Shown: positions 16,538-25,389, counted from the stretch's first letter. The stretch: DNA of 41,052 nt from an uncultured Methanomassiliicoccales archaeon (GCA_949295765.1 CASFMM010000002.1:1-41052), one strand, 5' to 3'. Notes: generated by a model from the letters alone, not told the origin. Numbers and translations are program-made.

Positions 16538-17619
16538 AGTCTCCCCTCCTTGATCATCCTGCCGAACCAATCGAACAGGTAGGATGTGTCGCAGGGCCCG
16601 GGCGACGCCTCGGGGTGGTACTGCGATGTGAATATGGGCAGGTCCTTATGGACGACCCCCTCGACGGAGCCGTCGTTGACGTTGACCTGGTTGACCACGA
16701 GCCCGGTGCCGTCGAGGCTGTGCTCGTCCACGGCGAACCCGTGGTTCTGGGATGTGATGTAGACGCGGTTGCCGTTCTTGACCGGCTGGTTGCATCCCCT
16801 GTGACCGAACTTGAGCTTGTAGGTGGAGCCCCCCATGGCGATGCCGATGAGCTGGCTTCCGAAGCAGATCCCGAACATCGGGAGCTGGGTGGACAGGTCG
16901 GAGACCGTCCTGACTGTGGTCTTGGCGATGTCAGGGTGCGCGGGGTCGCCGGGACCGTTGGAGATGAGGACCCCCTTGACGCCGGAGTCCACGATGACGT
17001 CCGCCGGCGTGTCGTAGGGGAACGTGACCACGTTGAACCTGGCGTTCAGGTCCCTGAGGATTCCTGATTTCGTACCGCAGTCTATGAGTCCCACGGTGAG
17101 CTCCTTGCCGTTGTCCCTGCTGGAGATCTCCTTGCACGAGACCTCGCCGACCAGGTTGCTCTCGGACGGCGCGGGCATGTCCCTCAGCTTCTTCACGAGG
17201 TCCTCGATGCCCTCCGCGTCAGAGGTGATGGCGCCCTTGACGGTTCCGCCCGTGCGTATCTTGATGACCAGGTCGCGCGTGTCGATTCCGGATATGCCGG
17301 GGATCCCGAACGTCTTGAGGAAGTCGTCTATGGTCCTCCCGCCGTACATGGGCGAGGGTTCCTTGCAGTACTCTCTGACCACGAGTCCCCTGACGTGAAT
17401 CGCCCTGGACTGGTAGTACTCGTCCGCGACCCCGTAGTTCCCGATGAGCGGGTAGGTCATGACCAGTATCTGTCCCTTGAACGACGGATCGGTCAGACTC
17501 TCCTGGTATCCGCACATTCCGGTGGTGAAAACAACTTCTCCGCTCGTCTCGCACTCGGCGCCGAACAGCTCCCCTTCGAAAACGGTCCCGTCCTCCAGGA
17601 CCAAGTATCCTTTTGCCAT
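16534..17619 (-). CDS. carA: Carbamoyl-phosphate synthase, small (glutaminase) subunit
   Basis: Hydrolyses glutamine and delivers ammonia to CarB. The 361-residue protein has the CarA N-terminal domain (GYLVLEDGTVFEGELFGA, TGMCGYQESLTDPSFKGQI, TYPLIGNYG) and a C-terminal class I glutamine amidotransferase domain. The nucleophile elbow reads GICFGSQLIG, with the catalytic Cys kept although the common GICLGHQ carries Phe and Ser here; HPEASPGP holds the His-Glu pair. The ATG at 17617-17619 lies about 25 nt after a TATA box (TTATATAGG, 17645-17653), so the mRNA is nearly leaderless. It overlaps carB by 4 nt. Confidence 0.95.
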   Translation of the reverse strand: MAKGYLVLEDGTVFEGELFGAECETSGEVVFTTGMCGYQESLTDPSFKGQILVMTYPLIGNYGVADEYYQSRAIHVRGLVVREYCKEPSPMYGGRTIDDFLKTFGIPGISGIDTRDLVIKIRTGGTVKGAITSDAEGIEDLVKKLRDMPAPSESNLVGEVSCKEISSRDNGKELTVGLIDCGTKSGILRDLNARFNVVTFPYDTPADVIVDSGVKGVLISNGPGDPAHPDIAKTTVRTVSDLSTQLPMFGICFGSQLIGIAMGGSTYKLKFGHRGCNQPVKNGNRVYITSQNHGFAVDEHSLDGTGLVVNQVNVNDGSVEGVVHKDLPIFTSQYHPEASPGPCDTSYLFDWFGRMIKEGRL

Positions 17620-17644
17620 CGGGGAATCATCAGATTTTCAAATC

Positions 17645-17653
17645 CTATATAAT
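17645..17653 (-). promoter_or_regulatory. carAB TATA box
   Basis: TTATATAGG on the minus strand, about 25 nt before the carA ATG, predicts a leaderless or very short-leader transcript. Confidence 0.6.
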
Positions 17654-17773
17654 GACTCCGCAGGCCCCCAGACAGCCCCGAATGGCTGATGTCCGATAAT
17701 GAACAAAACCCTGATTTTGTATCTGGGAACCCCACCGTAAATCATTGTATAACAGGGCGTCGTTAGGAGTCGC

Positions 17774-18814
17774 ATGCGCATAACCGGAAGGGACCCCTCC
17801 GGCGAGGGGATCAGGGTACAGATCGAGACGGACGAGGACATCTGGCACCTGTACAACGTCATCGAGGTGGGCGACCTTGTCACCGCCTCCACCACCCGCC
17901 GCGAGGAGAAGGCCGCCGACAAGCTCAGGGCCGAGAGGGCGGAGAAGAAGAGGATGACCCTCGGCGTGCGCATAGAGAAGATTGAGTTCTCTGAGGACGA
18001 CCTGCGCCTCAAGCTCCTGGGCACGATAGAGACCGGACCGCAGGACATCGGGCAGCACCACACGCTGATACTAGAGAACGGCGACAGCCTCCTGATCGCC
18101 AAGAAGCACTGGAGGGAGACCCAGCTGGAGAGGCTGGACAGGGCCGTCAGGGATTCGAAGAAGCCGCGCATCGTCTTCGTCTCGCTGGACCAGGACGACG
18201 CCACGGTGGCCGTCATGAGGCAGTTCGGACTCAAGGAGATCACCACGGTGCGCTCCGGGAGATCGGGGAAGCAGTACGCCGAGAAGCCCCAGGCCGACGG
18301 CTACCACGCGGAGGTGATCTCCAAGGTGGTGCCGCTGATGGAGCCCAACATGCCGGTGGTCCTCCTGGGCCCCGGTTTCGAGAAGGAGTCCCTGGCAGAA
18401 GACATGAAGAAGGCGGAGCCGGAGCTGTTCAAGAAGATCCACGTGTACCACACCGGCCAGTGCGGCATGGTGGGCATCAACGAGCTCATAAAGACCGGCA
18501 TGGGTGCGGAGGTCCTCCGCGAATCGTCCGTCGGTGCGGAGATGGAGGCGGTCGAGCAGCTCATGACGGAGATAGCCAGGAACGGCCTGGGGACGTACGG
18601 GACCCAGCAGGTCAGGGACGCGGCCATGTCGGGCGCGGTGGAGAAACTGCTGGTACTGGACACCAAGATCAGGGAGCAGGACCTGGACGACGTGGTCCGT
18701 GCGGTGGAGTCCCAGAAGGGGTCGGTCATCGTGGTCTCCAGCCAGCATGACGGCGGGAGAGAGCTCGCGTCCCTCGGCGGCATGGGGGCCATCCTCAGGT
18801 ACCGCACGGAGTGA
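17774..18814 (+). CDS. pelA: Pelota (Dom34), mRNA surveillance and ribosome rescue factor
   Basis: Archaeal pelota works with aEF1A and ABCE1 to release ribosomes stalled on mRNA. The 346-residue protein matches the archaeal family length: an N-terminal Sm-like domain (EDIWHLYNVIEVGDLVTASTTRR), a central domain from about residue 130 (PRIVFVSLDQDDATVAVMRQFG), and an eRF1-like C-terminal domain from about 250 with GLGTYGTQQVRDAAMSGAVEKLLV. The peptide-release GGQ motif of eRF1 is absent, as expected for pelota. ATG 17774 is preceded by TTAGGAGTCGC, an excellent ribosome site, with a TATA candidate (TTGTATAACA) near 17744. It is monocistronic and divergent from carA. Confidence 0.95.
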   Translation: MRITGRDPSGEGIRVQIETDEDIWHLYNVIEVGDLVTASTTRREEKAADKLRAERAEKKRMTLGVRIEKIEFSEDDLRLKLLGTIETGPQDIGQHHTLILENGDSLLIAKKHWRETQLERLDRAVRDSKKPRIVFVSLDQDDATVAVMRQFGLKEITTVRSGRSGKQYAEKPQADGYHAEVISKVVPLMEPNMPVVLLGPGFEKESLAEDMKKAEPELFKKIHVYHTGQCGMVGINELIKTGMGAEVLRESSVGAEMEAVEQLMTEIARNGLGTYGTQQVRDAAMSGAVEKLLVLDTKIREQDLDDVVRAVESQKGSVIVVSSQHDGGRELASLGGMGAILRYRTE

Positions 18815-18910
18815 GCCCTCCCATCTTTTTTAAAATATTATATAGACGCGAACCATAGGGGTTGGTGCACAGCAGCTCCGTCAGGCCACCGTCCGACGGG
18901 GCGGTAAGGG

Positions 18911-20104
18911 ATGAACATGAAGAGCAAGAGCGAGGTAGTGAGCTGTCTCAGCAAGCCCCTCTGCATCTGCGACTCCACCCTCGGGTTCGGGGAGCAGGCA
19001 GCGGGAGCGGTTTTCTCGAACATCGAAAAATACAGGATCGCCCAGCTTCTGGACGACGCCGGGGTGCCCCAGATTGAGGCCGGCAACCCCATCCTCGGCA
19101 ACGAGGAGAAAAAGGCCGTCAGGCACATCGCCCACATGGGCCTGGACGCATCCGTGATGGCATGGAACAGGGCGGACATCGGCGACATCAACGCGAGCAT
19201 CGACTGCGACGTCGACTCGGTGACGATTGCCCTCCCCGCCTCAGAGATCCAGATGGAGAACATGCTGAAGAAGGACCACCAGTGGGTCCTGGACAAGATC
19301 TACGAGTCCACAGCCTACGCCGCGGAGCACGGACTGTACATCTCCGTCATCGCCGAGGACGCCTCCCGCGCCGACCTCGGGTTCCTCATCGACTTCGCCA
19401 AGGTCGCCAAGGAGGCGGGTGCGGACCGCTTCGGATACGAGGACTCCCTCGGTCTCGACGATCCCTTCACCTGCAACGAGAGGATCAAGATGATCAAGCA
19501 GATCTCGAACTTCGACATCGAGATCGTCACCCACAACGACTTCGGCATGGCCACCGCCAACGCCCTGGCCGCGATCAAGTCCGGAGCCAGGTTCGTCAGG
19601 ACCACCACCATGGGACTCGGCCCCAGGGCCGGATGCGCCCCGCTGGAGGAGATCGTCATGACCTCCAAGCACATGCTGTCCACGGAGACCGGCATCGACT
19701 CGACCAAGCTCCGCACAGTCGCGGAGGCCGTGTCCACCGCGTCCGGATTCCAGATCTGGCCCACCAAGCCCGTCATCGGGGCCAAGTGCTTCGCCCAGGA
19801 GTCCGGAATCCTCAACAAGCCCGAGTGCACAGAGCCCTACGACCCCGCAGAGGTCGGAATGGAGAGGACGCTGGTCATCGGAAAGCACTCCGTGAGGAAC
19901 ACCATCGTCGCCGCCATGTCCGAGATGAGCATCGAGCTCAGCAGGGAGGACGCGGAGCAGCTCCTCAACATGGTCAGGAAGGCCTCCACCATGATGCACC
20001 GCAGCCTCAACCAGAGGGAGCTGTTCCAGCTCTACGAGGACATGATGTCGGGCAACAACACGTTCGACGACGACGTCCCCGCACAGGCTCAGCCCGCCCA
20101 GTGA
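18911..20104 (+). CDS. Homocitrate/isopropylmalate synthase-like DRE-TIM protein with altered active site
   Basis: The 397-residue protein aligns by eye with NifV/homocitrate-synthase-type enzymes, which condense acetyl-CoA with a 2-oxoacid: a first strand, AAGAVFSNIEKYRIAQLLDD, GVPQIEAGNPILGNEEKKAV, SIPVSDIQ-like ALPASEIQMENML, EDASRADLGFLIDFAKVA, and DFGMATANALAAIKSGA. Key positions differ. The usual TLRDGEQ is TLGFGEQ (residues 23-29), losing the catalytic Arg and metal-binding Asp. The H-x-H metal pair is V206-T-H208. GERAGN is GPRAGC (C242), losing the Asn ligand. It may therefore catalyse another reaction or be regulatory. A TATA box near 18832-18845 precedes it; ATG 18911 or 18917 may start translation. 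The C-terminal LeuA regulatory domain is absent. Confidence 0.75.
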   Translation: MNMKSKSEVVSCLSKPLCICDSTLGFGEQAAGAVFSNIEKYRIAQLLDDAGVPQIEAGNPILGNEEKKAVRHIAHMGLDASVMAWNRADIGDINASIDCDVDSVTIALPASEIQMENMLKKDHQWVLDKIYESTAYAAEHGLYISVIAEDASRADLGFLIDFAKVAKEAGADRFGYEDSLGLDDPFTCNERIKMIKQISNFDIEIVTHNDFGMATANALAAIKSGARFVRTTTMGLGPRAGCAPLEEIVMTSKHMLSTETGIDSTKLRTVAEAVSTASGFQIWPTKPVIGAKCFAQESGILNKPECTEPYDPAEVGMERTLVIGKHSVRNTIVAAMSEMSIELSREDAEQLLNMVRKASTMMHRSLNQRELFQLYEDMMSGNNTFDDDVPAQAQPAQ

Positions 20105-20122
20105 GGCCAATCCACTTCCAAA

Positions 20123-20141
20123 CCCGCCCCTCAGGGGCGGG
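20123..20141 (+). terminator. Perfect 8-bp GC hairpin
   Basis: CCCGCCCC (20123-20130) and GGGGCGGG (20134-20141) with loop TCA, 18 nt after the preceding stop. It probably ends that transcript although only a weak pyrimidine tail follows. Confidence 0.55.
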
Positions 20142-20218
20142 AAACCTCTTAGGTATTAAGTTTATCAGGCATAGTCTACTGCATAGTTGGCTTTTATACC
20201 TACCTCGATTGGAACACT

Positions 20219-20563
20219 ATGCAGCGCCCAAAGATAAGCAGCGTAATAGAAGACAAGCACAACAACATGATCATCATGCTCCTGTACCTCTGCGGAAGGA
20301 AGTCGAAGATGGAGATCTACAACCAGGTCTCCAGCAACCCCCGCATGTCGTACAAGCTCCAGCTCCTGGAGGAGGCGGGGATCATAACGGTGACGAAGGA
20401 GAAGGCCCAGAGGGAGAGGAGCATGATAGACCTCACCCCTCTGGGGGAGACGTACGGCCGCGGGCTGTGCGCCCTGGAGGACAGCATCGGCGGCGACGTC
20501 GAGGCCCTCAGACGCGGAGGGTACGGCCCCGTGAGATACGAGGAGGGTTTGTTCGACGAGTGA
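20219..20563 (+). CDS. Small winged-helix transcriptional regulator
   Basis: A 114-residue protein with the archaeal winged-helix pattern: helix DKHNNMIIMLLYLCGRKSKMEIYNQV, recognition segment MSYKLQLLEEAGIITVTKE, then a wing-like RERSMIDLTPLGETYGRGL. This layout resembles MarR/ArsR-like or PadR-like DNA-binding domains in archaea, where KLQLLEEAGII is the turn between recognition helix and wing. A TATA box, CTTTTATACC (20191-20200), lies 18 nt before the ATG, so the transcript is leaderless. It converges on paaK with only a few bases between stops. Its targets are unknown; control of the nearby paaK or of the DRE-TIM gene is possible. Confidence 0.75.
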   Translation: MQRPKISSVIEDKHNNMIIMLLYLCGRKSKMEIYNQVSSNPRMSYKLQLLEEAGIITVTKEKAQRERSMIDLTPLGETYGRGLCALEDSIGGDVEALRRGGYGPVRYEEGLFDE

Positions 20564-20565
20564 TC

Positions 20566-21867
20566 TCAGTCGTACTTCCTGTTGTCGGTGACATGGTTAG
20601 CCTTGCCCTCGAACCTCTGGAGGGTTCCGGGCAGGACGAGCCTCACGTCGGACTTTATGTTGAGGACCTCCTTCATCCTGGAGCCGAGCCTCTGCGTCAT
20701 CCTGTTCAGCTCCACCATGTCCTCCGTCAGGCTGGACTCGTTGAGCTCCACCTCGACCACCATGTTGTCCATGTAGTTCTCGTTGGTGAGTGTGATGTGG
20801 TAGAACGGGGACAGGAAGGGCATCTCCCCGATGACGCTCTCGATCTGGGACGGGAACACGTTGACCCCCCTGACCACGAGCATGTCGTCGGTCCTGCCGG
20901 AAATCCTCATGAGCCTCGGATGGGTCCTTCCACACTCGCACTTCTCCCACGTCAGGGCCGAGACGTCGCCGATCTTGTACCTGATGAGCGGGAACGCCTC
21001 CTTCTGGAGCATGGTGACGACGATCTCCCCCCTCTCGCCCTCGGCGCAGGGGTCGCCGTTCTTGTCGAGGATCTCCATGTAGCAGAGGTCCGCCCAGATG
21101 TGAAGGCCGCACTGCTTCTCGCACTCGAGGAACATGGGGCCGTAGAACTCGCTGGCTCCGTAGCAGTTGTGAACGCGGACGCCGGTCCTGTCCTGCAGCT
21201 TCTGCCTCATGGTCTCGGACCAGGGCTCGCCCCCGGCGATAGCCAGCCTGACCTTGGTGTCGTTCCTGATGTCGATGCCCATCTGGTCGCAGACGTCGGC
21301 GATGTGGAACATGTACGAGGGCGTGCCCGCCCAGGCGGTGACCGGGAGGTCCTGCATGAGCTGGATCTGCCTGGCGGTGTTGCCGGTTCCTATGGGGAGG
21401 ACCGTGGCGCCGATCCTCTCCGCACCGTAATGCACCCCGAGTCCGCCGGTGAAGAGGCCGTACCCGTGGAAGTTCTGGAGCATGTCCTTCCTGGTCATGC
21501 CGAACGATGTCATCCCGCGGGCCAGGGACTCGGTCCAGTTGTCGATGTCCTTCTGGGTGTACCCGACGACTGTGGGCCTTCCGGTGGTTCCGGAGGAGAC
21601 GTGGACCCTGACGATGTCGTCGTAGGGCCTGACGAAGAGGCCGTCCGGGTAGTTGTCCCTCAGGTCGGTCTTCCTCATGAAGGGGACCTGGCGGAACTTC
21701 TCGAAGCTGTCGATGTCCTCGGGCAGGAGGTTGACCGACCTCATCCTGTCATGGAAGAACGGGGACGCGTCGTACATCTCGCGCACCTTGGCCTTGAGCA
21801 GGCTGAGCTGCATCTTCTCCAGCTCCTCGCGGGGCATCGTCTCGATCTCTTTGTTCCAGAACGCCAT
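20566..21867 (-). CDS. paaK: Phenylacetate-CoA ligase (first copy)
   Basis: An AMP-forming acyl-CoA ligase that activates aryl acetates to their CoA esters. The 433-residue protein has the PaaK order: N-terminal helices, LPEDIDSFEKFRQVPFMRKTDLRDNYP, the phosphate loop VHVSSGTTGRPTVVGYT, GYGLFTGGLGVHYGAERIGA, GASEFYGPMF, and the C-terminal ISGRTDDMLVVRGVNVFPSQIE. It is close to the second copy at 26.8 kb. The ATG at 21865-21867 is chosen (GGTG upstream; N-terminus MAFWNKEIETM aligns with the second copy); a farther ATG adds 10 residues. A TATA-like ATTTATAC at 21931-21938 precedes it. It would supply substrates to IorAB working reductively, or recycle its product. Confidence 0.92.
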   Translation of the reverse strand: MAFWNKEIETMPREELEKMQLSLLKAKVREMYDASPFFHDRMRSVNLLPEDIDSFEKFRQVPFMRKTDLRDNYPDGLFVRPYDDIVRVHVSSGTTGRPTVVGYTQKDIDNWTESLARGMTSFGMTRKDMLQNFHGYGLFTGGLGVHYGAERIGATVLPIGTGNTARQIQLMQDLPVTAWAGTPSYMFHIADVCDQMGIDIRNDTKVRLAIAGGEPWSETMRQKLQDRTGVRVHNCYGASEFYGPMFLECEKQCGLHIWADLCYMEILDKNGDPCAEGERGEIVVTMLQKEAFPLIRYKIGDVSALTWEKCECGRTHPRLMRISGRTDDMLVVRGVNVFPSQIESVIGEMPFLSPFYHITLTNENYMDNMVVEVELNESSLTEDMVELNRMTQRLGSRMKEVLNIKSDVRLVLPGTLQRFEGKANHVTDNRKYD

Positions 21868-22008
21868 CTTGAACACCACATTGATTCGTGCTATCAAGTA
21901 GCACGGTATGGGACTGGTTTAGATGGCTTAGTATAAATAGATTCCATCGGACACGACCCTTGGGAACCTGCGGACTCCGTTAAATACCCGACAACTGGAT
22001 TACTTCTT

Positions 22009-22629
22009 ATGCGCAGGGACGTTCTGATTCCGGTTGTGATCCTCGCAGTCGCTCTGGCATGCGGAGGCATGTACTGTCTGTCCCAGACGGAGGAGGTGCA
22101 CACGGTCACCATGGACCATTTGGACCTTCATCCGGAGAACAACTTCGATGCCTGCGGAGGCGCCATCACATCCGAGGCTGGCAACTACCTGAGCCCGTAC
22201 CTGCACCTCACCCTCTCGGATGACAGGTGGTTTGTGGACTACATCACCGCCGCCAGACATGCGGACGGGTACGTCGTCGACTCGGTGACGATCAGGACGA
22301 CCGTTCCCGAGGGGATGTTCCTCCTGAGCAGCGAACCCGCCGACACCCCGGACGGGGTCCACGTCATAGACGGCTTCAGCACATCGACGACCAAGACCCT
22401 CGACAGCTACACCACCGTCATCAAGTACGAGGGCGACTACCGCGAGAGGGCACCTAACCCTTCAGGACCGGTGGTCTGCATCGGAGGGGACTCCGACCGG
22501 CCGATAGAGTGCGAGTTCAGCGCGACTTACGTCGATCAGGGGCTGTTCGGCAAGAAGGTGGAGGTTATCAGCGGGTCGTACTCCATATGGATGGACCAGT
22601 ACGGGGCGACGTTCCCATCACCGTTCTGA
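22009..22629 (+). CDS. Hypothetical membrane-anchored extracellular protein
   Basis: Not recognised. The 206-residue protein starts with a single hydrophobic helix after two arginines (MRRDVLIPVVILAVALACGGMYCL), a signal anchor or signal peptide, possibly lipoprotein-like because of the Cys residues near its end. The rest is soluble and beta-rich by appearance (WFVDYITAARHADGYVVDSVTIRTTVP, TTKTLDSYTTVIKYEGDY), consistent with an extracytoplasmic domain. A TATA-like TTAAATACCC near 21979-21988 lies about 22 nt before the ATG, suggesting a leaderless monocistronic mRNA. It is divergent from paaK. Function unknown. Confidence 0.65.
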   Translation: MRRDVLIPVVILAVALACGGMYCLSQTEEVHTVTMDHLDLHPENNFDACGGAITSEAGNYLSPYLHLTLSDDRWFVDYITAARHADGYVVDSVTIRTTVPEGMFLLSSEPADTPDGVHVIDGFSTSTTKTLDSYTTVIKYEGDYRERAPNPSGPVVCIGGDSDRPIECEFSATYVDQGLFGKKVEVISGSYSIWMDQYGATFPSPF

Positions 22630-22721
22630 GACTCTCGTCGGGACGGATTTTACTGATACGACAGGCCGACATAGCAGTGCAGTAACCCGTTTCCCATCCG
22701 ATAAAGTCTTCAAATCATTGT

Positions 22722-22759
22722 AACCTACAATCACCTACAAATGTAGATTATTTGTAGGT
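22722..22759 (+). promoter_or_regulatory. Inverted and direct repeats (ACCTACAA) before the AAA+ gene
   Basis: ACCTACAAAT (22733-22742) and ATTTGTAGGT (22750-22759) form a perfect 10-bp inverted repeat with a 7-bp spacer. An extra ACCTACAA lies exactly 10 bp upstream (22723-22730). The helical-turn spacing points to a protein operator just in front of the start codon; a hairpin in the mRNA leader is the alternative. Confidence 0.55.
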
Positions 22760-22777
22760 TATCAACGATACCTTTCT

Positions 22778-24598
22778 GTGACCGGTGAAGAGGAACGTAT
22801 TCGCGAATTGGAGAGAATGATATCGGAGCTTCCGAAAGGATACATCTCTGTCAAGAACATCAACGGTAAGCAGAGGCACTATCTGCAGTGGAGGGAGGGC
22901 TCCAAGATCAGGAGCAAGTACATCCGCAAAGACGATGTCGAAAAGACCGTAGAGGCCATAGAGCAGCGTCGCAGGTTCGAAGCCATGCTCTCTGAATTGT
23001 CTGGAAGCGGAGATTTCGTCAAGGCCTCGGAATTCGACACCAACGTAATCGTCGGGGGCAGTCTTGATGACATGTCCCATCGGGCAGAAGGGTACAGACA
23101 CCGCGACTGCTACAAGCAGCTCAGGGAGTTCGTCTTCGATGATTCCGACGGCAGGGTTTGCATCCTCTACGGACTGCGCAGGACGGGGAAAACCACCATG
23201 CTGTGCCAACTCATGCTCGACATGTCTCCCGAGGAACTGTCGAGGACTGCATACATGAAGATCCGCGTGTCTGACACCATGGCGTCGGTGAACCGTGACA
23301 TGAAGAGACTCCACCAACTCGGATTCCGGACGGTCCTGGTGGACGAAGCCACCCTCATGAGGGACTTCATAGATTCGGCAGCATTGTTCTCCGATGTGTA
23401 CGCAGCGATGGGCATGAGGATCGTCATGTCCGGTACCGATTCACTGGGATTCCGTATCGCCATGGACCAGGAACTCTACGACAGGGCGATTGCCATCCCG
23501 ACGACCTACATACCGTTCAGCGAGCACAGCCGCCTTTTGGGAATCGGGGATGTCGAAGACTACATAGAGTTCGGAGGAACCCTGAGGGCAGGGGAACTCA
23601 ACTTCGACGACCCGGAACTGAGGGTTGTGGACGCGTCGTTCCGTGACGACGAATCCACCCGCAGGTACATCGACACGTCGATATGCAGGAACATCCAGAA
23701 CTCCCTGTCCAACTATGACGGCGGCGGCCATTTCCGCCACCTCCGCGACCTGTATGAGATGGACGAGTTGACCAACGCCATAAACCGCATCATCCAGGAC
23801 ATGAACCACAGGTTCCTGGCATCGGTGATCTCCGGTTACTTCTCATCCCATGACCTGGGCTCCGCGGCACAATCCCTCAGAGCAGACCGCGACCCGACGC
23901 TGAGGACAGATGTGCTCGACAGGGTGGACGTCCTGACCGTGACAGGGAAACTGATGAGGATCCTCGGCATCAAGAGCCCTTCTGAATTGAAGGTCGGGAT
24001 AACAGACGCCCATATAGAAGAGATCAGGGAGTACCTGTCCGACCTGGACCTCATCGAGGAATGCCCGATAGAGACGACGAGCCCGGACCCTCTGGAGCCC
24101 TACACGCTCTTCACACAGCCCGGGATGAGGTACTGCCAGGCCCAGGCGCTGGTGCATTCCCTGATGTCCGATCCGGAGATGTCTTCCCTGTCGGAGAGGG
24201 AGAAAGGCATCGTCACAGGACGCATCCTGGACCAGGTCCGTGGCAGGATGCTGGAAGACATAGTCCTGCTGGACACCATCCGCTCCCTGCCCGAAAGCAA
24301 GAAGGCGTTCCGCATGCAGTTCAAGACCGGGGAGTTCGACATGGCCGTGTACGACAAACGTTCGGACACCTGCGAGATCTACGAGATCAAACACAGCAGG
24401 GTCCGTTCCCCTCATCAGTACAGGCACCTCGTGGACCAGGAGAAGTGTGCGGCCATGGAGAAGAGGTTCGGAAGGATAACCGGACGTTTCGTCCTGTACC
24501 GTGGCGAGGATCATGTTTGCGAGGAGGAGGGTGTCAGATACCTCAACGTGGAGAAATACCTGTCCGCGCTGCCGGTAAGGACCGAGGTCAGGTACTGA
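22778..24598 (+). CDS. AAA+ ATPase with N-terminal DUF6788-like and C-terminal PD-(D/E)XK-like domains
   Basis: A 606-residue protein of the large archaeal/bacterial ATP-binding family often found as isolated accessory genes. The N-terminus (KGYISVKNINGKQRHYLQWREG) resembles DUF6788. Walker A is GLRRTGKTT (about residues 131-139) and Walker B VLVDEA (about 187-192), followed by a sensor-like MRIVMSGTDS. The end contains EFDMAVYDKRSDTCEIYEIKHS, resembling the D...E-x-K core of restriction-like nucleases in DUF4143-type ATPases. GTG 22778 is used here; ATG 22817 with GGAGAG upstream is a good alternative. The gene is isolated, uses more A/T-ending codons than its neighbours and has its own operator-like repeats, consistent with lateral acquisition. 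Function of the family is not settled. Confidence 0.8.
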   Translation: MTGEEERIRELERMISELPKGYISVKNINGKQRHYLQWREGSKIRSKYIRKDDVEKTVEAIEQRRRFEAMLSELSGSGDFVKASEFDTNVIVGGSLDDMSHRAEGYRHRDCYKQLREFVFDDSDGRVCILYGLRRTGKTTMLCQLMLDMSPEELSRTAYMKIRVSDTMASVNRDMKRLHQLGFRTVLVDEATLMRDFIDSAALFSDVYAAMGMRIVMSGTDSLGFRIAMDQELYDRAIAIPTTYIPFSEHSRLLGIGDVEDYIEFGGTLRAGELNFDDPELRVVDASFRDDESTRRYIDTSICRNIQNSLSNYDGGGHFRHLRDLYEMDELTNAINRIIQDMNHRFLASVISGYFSSHDLGSAAQSLRADRDPTLRTDVLDRVDVLTVTGKLMRILGIKSPSELKVGITDAHIEEIREYLSDLDLIEECPIETTSPDPLEPYTLFTQPGMRYCQAQALVHSLMSDPEMSSLSEREKGIVTGRILDQVRGRMLEDIVLLDTIRSLPESKKAFRMQFKTGEFDMAVYDKRSDTCEIYEIKHSRVRSPHQYRHLVDQEKCAAMEKRFGRITGRFVLYRGEDHVCEEEGVRYLNVEKYLSALPVRTEVRY

Positions 24599-25325
24599 CG
24601 TCCATCGTGCGTACGTCGATCGGACATCGACGGCGACGAGCCACATGGTTCCATTCGCGGTCGACGTTGTACATCAGACCGAGATGCCTGCCCCCGGTTT
24701 TCCTATCGAAGACCCTGCGATCCATGGACACCGACTTCGCGGCGAAGACCCCTGCCAGTAACCCGACAACATCGATAGCGAACGATATGAGGACCGGGAT
24801 GCAGAGCTGATCGAGTCCCGACACCGAATAGACCACGGGGAGATCCACCAGACCGAAGGATTGGGTCGCATAGAAGGGAAGGCAGGACAGTACCGAGACC
24901 ACCATCACGATGGTTGCGGAGTAGGCCGCCACAAAACTGGACAGGATGCCGAAGACTGAAGCCACGACCGCCAGCACGATTAGAATGTAGATCCAGGTGC
25001 CGTAGGACGACACCGCCGCGATTTCCAGGAACGAAAAGCTCTCGATCTCCGTCATGAAGGGTGTTTCCAACGTGAACTCCATCCTCCAGAGAAGCAGCAT
25101 CACCAGGGACGAGACCGAAGCGATGACCGAGAGCGTTACCGCAATCTTCCTGTCCCTCAGACGTTCCGGCGTCTTCCTGATCTCGACGAACTCCATCCCC
25201 TTTGTGAACTCCTCCTGCGGTATGATCCTCTCGACCTCGTCGTCGACAACCAGCGAAGAACCGCAGCTCTCGCAGTATCTAGAGGAATCAGGGTTCTCGC
25301 ATCCGCATCTGGGGCAGGAACTCAT
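24588..25325 (-). CDS. Zinc-ribbon multi-pass membrane protein
   Basis: The 245-residue protein opens with a zinc ribbon, CPRCGCENPDSSRYCESCGSS (CxxC...CxxC, about residues 4-24), then a cytoplasmic linker and roughly five hydrophobic helices: near residues 60-80, 100-120, 122-145, 150-165 and 180-200. The C-terminus is basic and soluble. Such zinc-ribbon membrane proteins are common in archaea and lack an assigned function. A TATA box (CTTATATACC on the minus strand, 25346-25355) lies about 20 nt before the ATG, indicating leaderless transcription. It converges on and overlaps the ATPase gene end by 11 nt. Confidence 0.7.
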   Translation of the reverse strand: MSSCPRCGCENPDSSRYCESCGSSLVVDDEVERIIPQEEFTKGMEFVEIRKTPERLRDRKIAVTLSVIASVSSLVMLLLWRMEFTLETPFMTEIESFSFLEIAAVSSYGTWIYILIVLAVVASVFGILSSFVAAYSATIVMVVSVLSCLPFYATQSFGLVDLPVVYSVSGLDQLCIPVLISFAIDVVGLLAGVFAAKSVSMDRRVFDRKTGGRHLGLMYNVDREWNHVARRRRCPIDVRTMDVST

Positions 25326-25389
25326 GGCAGGTAATCGAATCTAAGGTATATAAGTTGAAGAAGAGGGCCGGAGCCCTCGTTGATAGGTT

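Noticed and set aside
16534-17619. CarA as inactive because GICLGHQ reads GICFGSQ
   Set aside because: The catalytic Cys and the downstream HPEA pair remain, and neighbouring CarB is intact, so the replacements are probably tolerated.
19162-21936. Plus-strand open frame running across the DRE-TIM gene, the winged-helix gene and paaK
   Set aside because: It spans three real genes on both strands and its translation is Arg/His/Gly-rich noise.
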